DNA of 64,000 bases, taken from positions 1,878,001 to 1,942,000 of the forward strand of contig NC_016935.1 of assembly GCF_000250655.1 (NCBI RefSeq). Reading direction: 5' to 3'. Under the pieces are notes generated by a model that worked only from the letters and a program-made list of their open reading frames with translations, made no database searches and was not told the origin of the DNA. The stretch is from Paenibacillus mucilaginosus 3016 (GTDB lineage: Bacteria > Bacillota > Bacilli > Paenibacillales > NBRC-103111). This document shows positions 61,784 to 64,000 of this stretch, one piece after another. Position 1 is the stretch's first letter. Each line of letters opens with the position of its first letter. A program made the position numbers and the translations under genes.

Positions 61784-61799
61784 TGTGATTCGAATCACT
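61784..61799. promoter_or_regulatory. Crp/Fnr-type box 2 (proximal)
   Basis: TGTGATTCGAATCACT: one change from the perfect dyad. Its centre lies 32 bases after that of box 1 (three helix turns) and about 41 bases before the predicted start, the usual place for activation. Confidence 0.7.
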
Positions 61800-61820
61800 A
61801 TGGAGCGCGGCAGCCTTCTC

Positions 61821-61826
61821 TATAAT
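61821..61826 (+). promoter_or_regulatory. Flavohemoprotein promoter -10 box
   Basis: TATAAT, a perfect -10, stands 42 bases before ATG 61868. There is no good -35 at the right spacing, which fits an activator-dependent promoter. Confidence 0.6.
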
Positions 61827-61867
61827 GGGGGTATATTCCAATCCGTTCCCAAGTGAGGAGAATGCAT

Positions 61868-63109
61868 ATGTTAAGCCAGCCAACCATTGACATCATCAAG
61901 TCCACCGTCCCTGTCCTGGAGGTGCACGGTACGGCCATCACCCGGCGCTTCTACGAGCGGATGTTCAGCCGGCATCCGGAGCTGCTTCATATCTTCAACC
62001 ATGCGAACCAAAAGCAGGGCCGCCAGCAGACGGCACTGGCAAACGCGGTGTATGCCGCGGCCCAGAACATCGACAAGCTGGAGACGATCCTGCCGGTCGT
62101 GAAGGGCATTGCCCACAAGCACCGCTCCCTCGGCGTCCGGCCCGAGCATTATGGGATCGTCGGCGAGAACCTGCTTGCAGCGATCGCGGAAGTGCTCGGC
62201 GACGCGGCAACGGAGGAGATCCTGGAGGCCTGGAAGGAAGCGTACGGCGTGATCGCGGACGTCTTCATCGGTGTGGAGGCGAACATGTACGCGGCCGCGG
62301 AGGCCAGTGAGGGCGGCTGGGCCGGCTTCCGGGCGTTCCGGGTGCAGCGGAAGGTGCGGGAGAGCGAAGTCATCTCCTCCTTCTATCTGGTGCCGGAAGA
62401 CGGAAGGAAGCTGGCGGAGTTCGAGCCGGGCCAATATGTCAGCGTACGTCTGGATATCCCGGGCGAGGCGCACACCCATATCCGGCAGTACAGTCTCTCG
62501 GATGCGCCCGGCCGTCCCTATTACCGGATCTCCGTGAAGCGGGAAGACGCAGCGGGAGACCGCCCGGCCGGCAAGGTATCCCTCTACCTGCACGAGCAGG
62601 TCACGGAGGGCAGTGTGCTGTGGCTGTCGGCCCCGGCAGGGGATTTTGAGCTGAACCGGCATTCGGACGAACCGGTCGTGCTCATCAGCGGCGGGGTCGG
62701 CCTGACCCCGATGGTCAGCATGCTGCACACCCTGGCGGAGAAGCAGCCTCACCGGCAGGTCACGTTCATTCATGCGGCGCAGAACGGGGATGTTCATGCC
62801 CTGCGGGAAGAAGTGGAAGGGCTGGCGGCAGGGCATGAGCAGATCTCCGTGCACTGGTGCTACGAGAAGCCCACGGAGCGGGACCGGGCCGGGAACCGGT
62901 TCCATCAGGAAGGCTATATCGACCTGGCGTGGCTGCGCAGTGTGGTGCCCGGCGCCGGTGCGGATTTCTACTTCTGCGGCCCGGTGCCCTTCATGAGCGC
63001 GGTGAACGGTATACTCGAAGCATGGGGTGTGCCCGCTTCGCGGATTCACTACGAATTCTTCGGCCCGGCGGGCTCCTTGAAGGGAGCGGCGGCGCCGGTG
63101 CATCCGTAA
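61868..63109 (+). CDS. hmp: Flavohemoprotein (nitric oxide dioxygenase)
   Basis: A 413-residue protein that turns NO and O2 to nitrate. Globin domain (1-135): Tyr29, Gln53 and the proximal His85 (IAHKHRSLGV) are at the same numbers as in E. coli Hmp. FAD domain: RQYSLSDAPG. NAD domain: SGGVGLTPMVSMLHTLA and FYFCGPVPFM. GAGGAG at 61854-61859 fits ATG 61868; earlier in-frame starts lie too near. The promoter has two Crp/Fnr boxes, and a Crp/Fnr gene lies downstream, so nitrosative or low-oxygen control is likely. Confidence 0.95.
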   Translation: MLSQPTIDIIKSTVPVLEVHGTAITRRFYERMFSRHPELLHIFNHANQKQGRQQTALANAVYAAAQNIDKLETILPVVKGIAHKHRSLGVRPEHYGIVGENLLAAIAEVLGDAATEEILEAWKEAYGVIADVFIGVEANMYAAAEASEGGWAGFRAFRVQRKVRESEVISSFYLVPEDGRKLAEFEPGQYVSVRLDIPGEAHTHIRQYSLSDAPGRPYYRISVKREDAAGDRPAGKVSLYLHEQVTEGSVLWLSAPAGDFELNRHSDEPVVLISGGVGLTPMVSMLHTLAEKQPHRQVTFIHAAQNGDVHALREEVEGLAAGHEQISVHWCYEKPTERDRAGNRFHQEGYIDLAWLRSVVPGAGADFYFCGPVPFMSAVNGILEAWGVPASRIHYEFFGPAGSLKGAAAPVHP

Positions 63110-63232
63110 AGCGGTGACTTTGCGGCTGGCTGTGCGGGGATGAGATTGCCCGTCTTGCCGGGCGGGCAGCCCAGGGAAGGGACCGAAGGGGCTCAGGCAT
63201 GAAGCTGCGGAAGCATCGGCTGTGAGCAGAGG

Positions 63233-63817
63233 CTAATCCTTCGGCCCGCCTGCCGCCTCCGCGGCCTGGGCCCTAAGCAGCCGGTTGACCGTCTCGCGGC
63301 GCAGGCCGATGAACTGGCCGATCTCGTCCTGCGTGAGCACATCGGTCAGCTTGCCGGGGCCCAGGTACCGTTCGAACCAGGTCTGCAGCTTCTGCAGCTT
63401 GGCCGCCGGGGCCGTCTCCGTCAGCTGGTCGATCCGCTGCTGCATCATCCGCAGCTTGTCCTGCAGCAGCTTCGCCGTGGACCGGTATTTGGCCGGGTCG
63501 CTCTCGAGCCCGCCGTACCAGTCCGCAGCGGGCAGCACTTCGATCTCGCAGGTGACCAGCGCAACGGCCGTCCCGTAGTAGGGGTTCGGCGAGATCAGGG
63601 AGTGATGCGGGATGATCTCCCCCGGGACTATGATGTTCACGAGGAGCGCATGCCCGTCCTCATGAACGCGGATGATCTTCAAGAGGCCGCTCTTCAGATG
63701 ATAGAGCGGCCCTTGTTCCCCCTGCCGGAATAATGTTTCGCCTTTGTGCAGTATCATGCCGCATGCCCCCTGTGAATCAGCGGAAGCCTTCCATGGCTTT
63801 CGCTTTTTTGTGTCCAT
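63233..63817 (-). CDS. Crp/Fnr-family transcriptional regulator
   Basis: A 194-residue protein. The cyclic-nucleotide-like domain has GETLFRQGEQGPLYHLKSGL, LKIIRVHEDGHALLVNII and PGEIIPHH. A long dimer helix follows, then a Crp-type HTH with LTQDEIGQFIGLRRETVNRL. The recognition helix RRETVNRLLR explains a TGTGA-type site. Only Cys19 and one Cys in the sensor domain are seen; the Fe-S Cys cluster of classical Fnr is absent. The ATG at 63757 (MILHKGETLF) is an alternative start. It is convergent with the flavohemoprotein gene. Confidence 0.86.
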   Translation of the reverse strand: MDTKKRKPWKASADSQGACGMILHKGETLFRQGEQGPLYHLKSGLLKIIRVHEDGHALLVNIIVPGEIIPHHSLISPNPYYGTAVALVTCEIEVLPAADWYGGLESDPAKYRSTAKLLQDKLRMMQQRIDQLTETAPAAKLQKLQTWFERYLGPGKLTDVLTQDEIGQFIGLRRETVNRLLRAQAAEAAGGPKD

Positions 63818-63852
63818 TATACATCCGGAGCGCGTACGAGGACAGAGGCCCC

Positions 63853-63895
63853 CGCCGGTACAGCCCCTTCCGGGAATGGAGGGGCTGTACCGGCG
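63853..63895. terminator. 16-bp inverted repeat between two minus-strand genes
   Basis: CGCCGGTACAGCCCCT (63853-63868) / AGGGGCTGTACCGGCG (63880-63895), perfect, 11-base loop. No long T-run, so termination is uncertain. It ends the DUF3231 gene to its right. Confidence 0.55.
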
Positions 63896-63916
63896 AGGTG
63901 ACGGAAGAAGCCGGGT

Positions 63917-64000
63917 CTATGCTTGAATCAGCGCATCGCGTTCGATAGCGCCCGGCATTTTCTCCAGCCACTCCTTGCGGATCATGAGCTCGGCCCCGTC
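63917..64000 (-). CDS. DUF3231-family protein (partial, cut by window end)
   Basis: The last 27 residues of a gene that begins beyond the window: DGAELMIRKEWLEKMPGAIE, RDALIQA and a TAG at 63917-63919. It aligns with the end of the DUF3231 protein at 35354 (DDGAKLLIERGGMEQPPQAP). The call rests on this short match. Confidence 0.6.
   Translation of the reverse strand, partial: DGAELMIRKEWLEKMPGAIERDALIQA

Noticed and set aside
61871-63103. Minus-strand open frame opposite the flavohemoprotein
   Set aside because: Shadow of a well-conserved gene; no ribosome site or family motif.
1-64000. tRNA or rRNA genes, prophage or integrase-type island
   Set aside because: I saw no cloverleaf, rRNA sequence, phage structural gene or tyrosine integrase.

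Overview
The window looks like a chromosomal piece of a Paenibacillus-like Firmicute (inference). Supporting signs are AGGAGG-type ribosome sites with frequent GTG/TTG starts, a YesM/YesN-style two-component pair, cre-like catabolite sites, a YjcZ-type small sporulation protein, DUF3231 proteins, GH3/GH39 glycosidases and ABC sugar importers with no ATPase gene beside them. Base composition changes near 25 kb: the left part is AT-richer, mobile and decayed, and the right part is GC-rich and mostly intact.

1-25 kb is an accessory island. It holds three IS110-family elements (one cut by the window start, two facing outward from one junction), two further IS110 remnants, and copies of a short palindromic repeat. 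Scattered among these are small redox and detoxification genes: three dinucleotide-binding reductases of the F420-oxidoreductase-like family, two intact and one broken quinone-oxidoreductase-type MDR genes, three SDRs, an epoxide hydrolase, a VOC protein and a tautomerase. HxlR, TetR, WYL and a broken AraC regulator sit next to them. Many decayed genes lie between: GNAT, AraC, ECF sigma, phospholipase-C-like, Old Yellow Enzyme and hexapeptide acetyltransferase. The three IS110 elements carry, downstream of the transposase, a similar roughly 165-base block with two short conserved cores. This matches what is expected of the bridge (seek) RNA of the IS1111 branch.

25-36 kb carries an unknown Cys-containing protein, an MFS exporter, a methyltransferase, and a secreted-protein module: two paralogous copper-amine-oxidase-stalk/carboxypeptidase-regulatory-like proteins flanking a NarL-type two-component system, a DoxX protein and an exported protein. 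It ends with a DUF3231 protein.

36-46 kb is a plant-polysaccharide locus: an AraC-GH39 fusion, then a probable operon GH3 - GPH symporter - HPr-like protein - GH3 with two cre-like sites upstream. 46-50 kb is intergenic DNA with 37-bp tandem repeats, two small membrane proteins, a complete IS1182 element and a glycosidase remnant. 50-51.5 kb is an ArsR-MFS drug-export pair. 51.7-58.8 kb is a YesM/YesN-like system, a polysaccharide deacetylase and an ABC sugar importer (binding protein frameshifted, two permeases). 59-61.7 kb is a DUF3500 lipoprotein overlapping a frameshifted HupE/UreJ-like gene. 61.7-64 kb is a flavohemoprotein gene with two Crp/Fnr-type boxes, a Crp/Fnr regulator, and the end of a second DUF3231 gene.

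Four single-base frame breaks lie in three GC-rich genes; three are in or beside G runs and the fourth cannot be pinned to one base. They may be sequence errors rather than true mutations.
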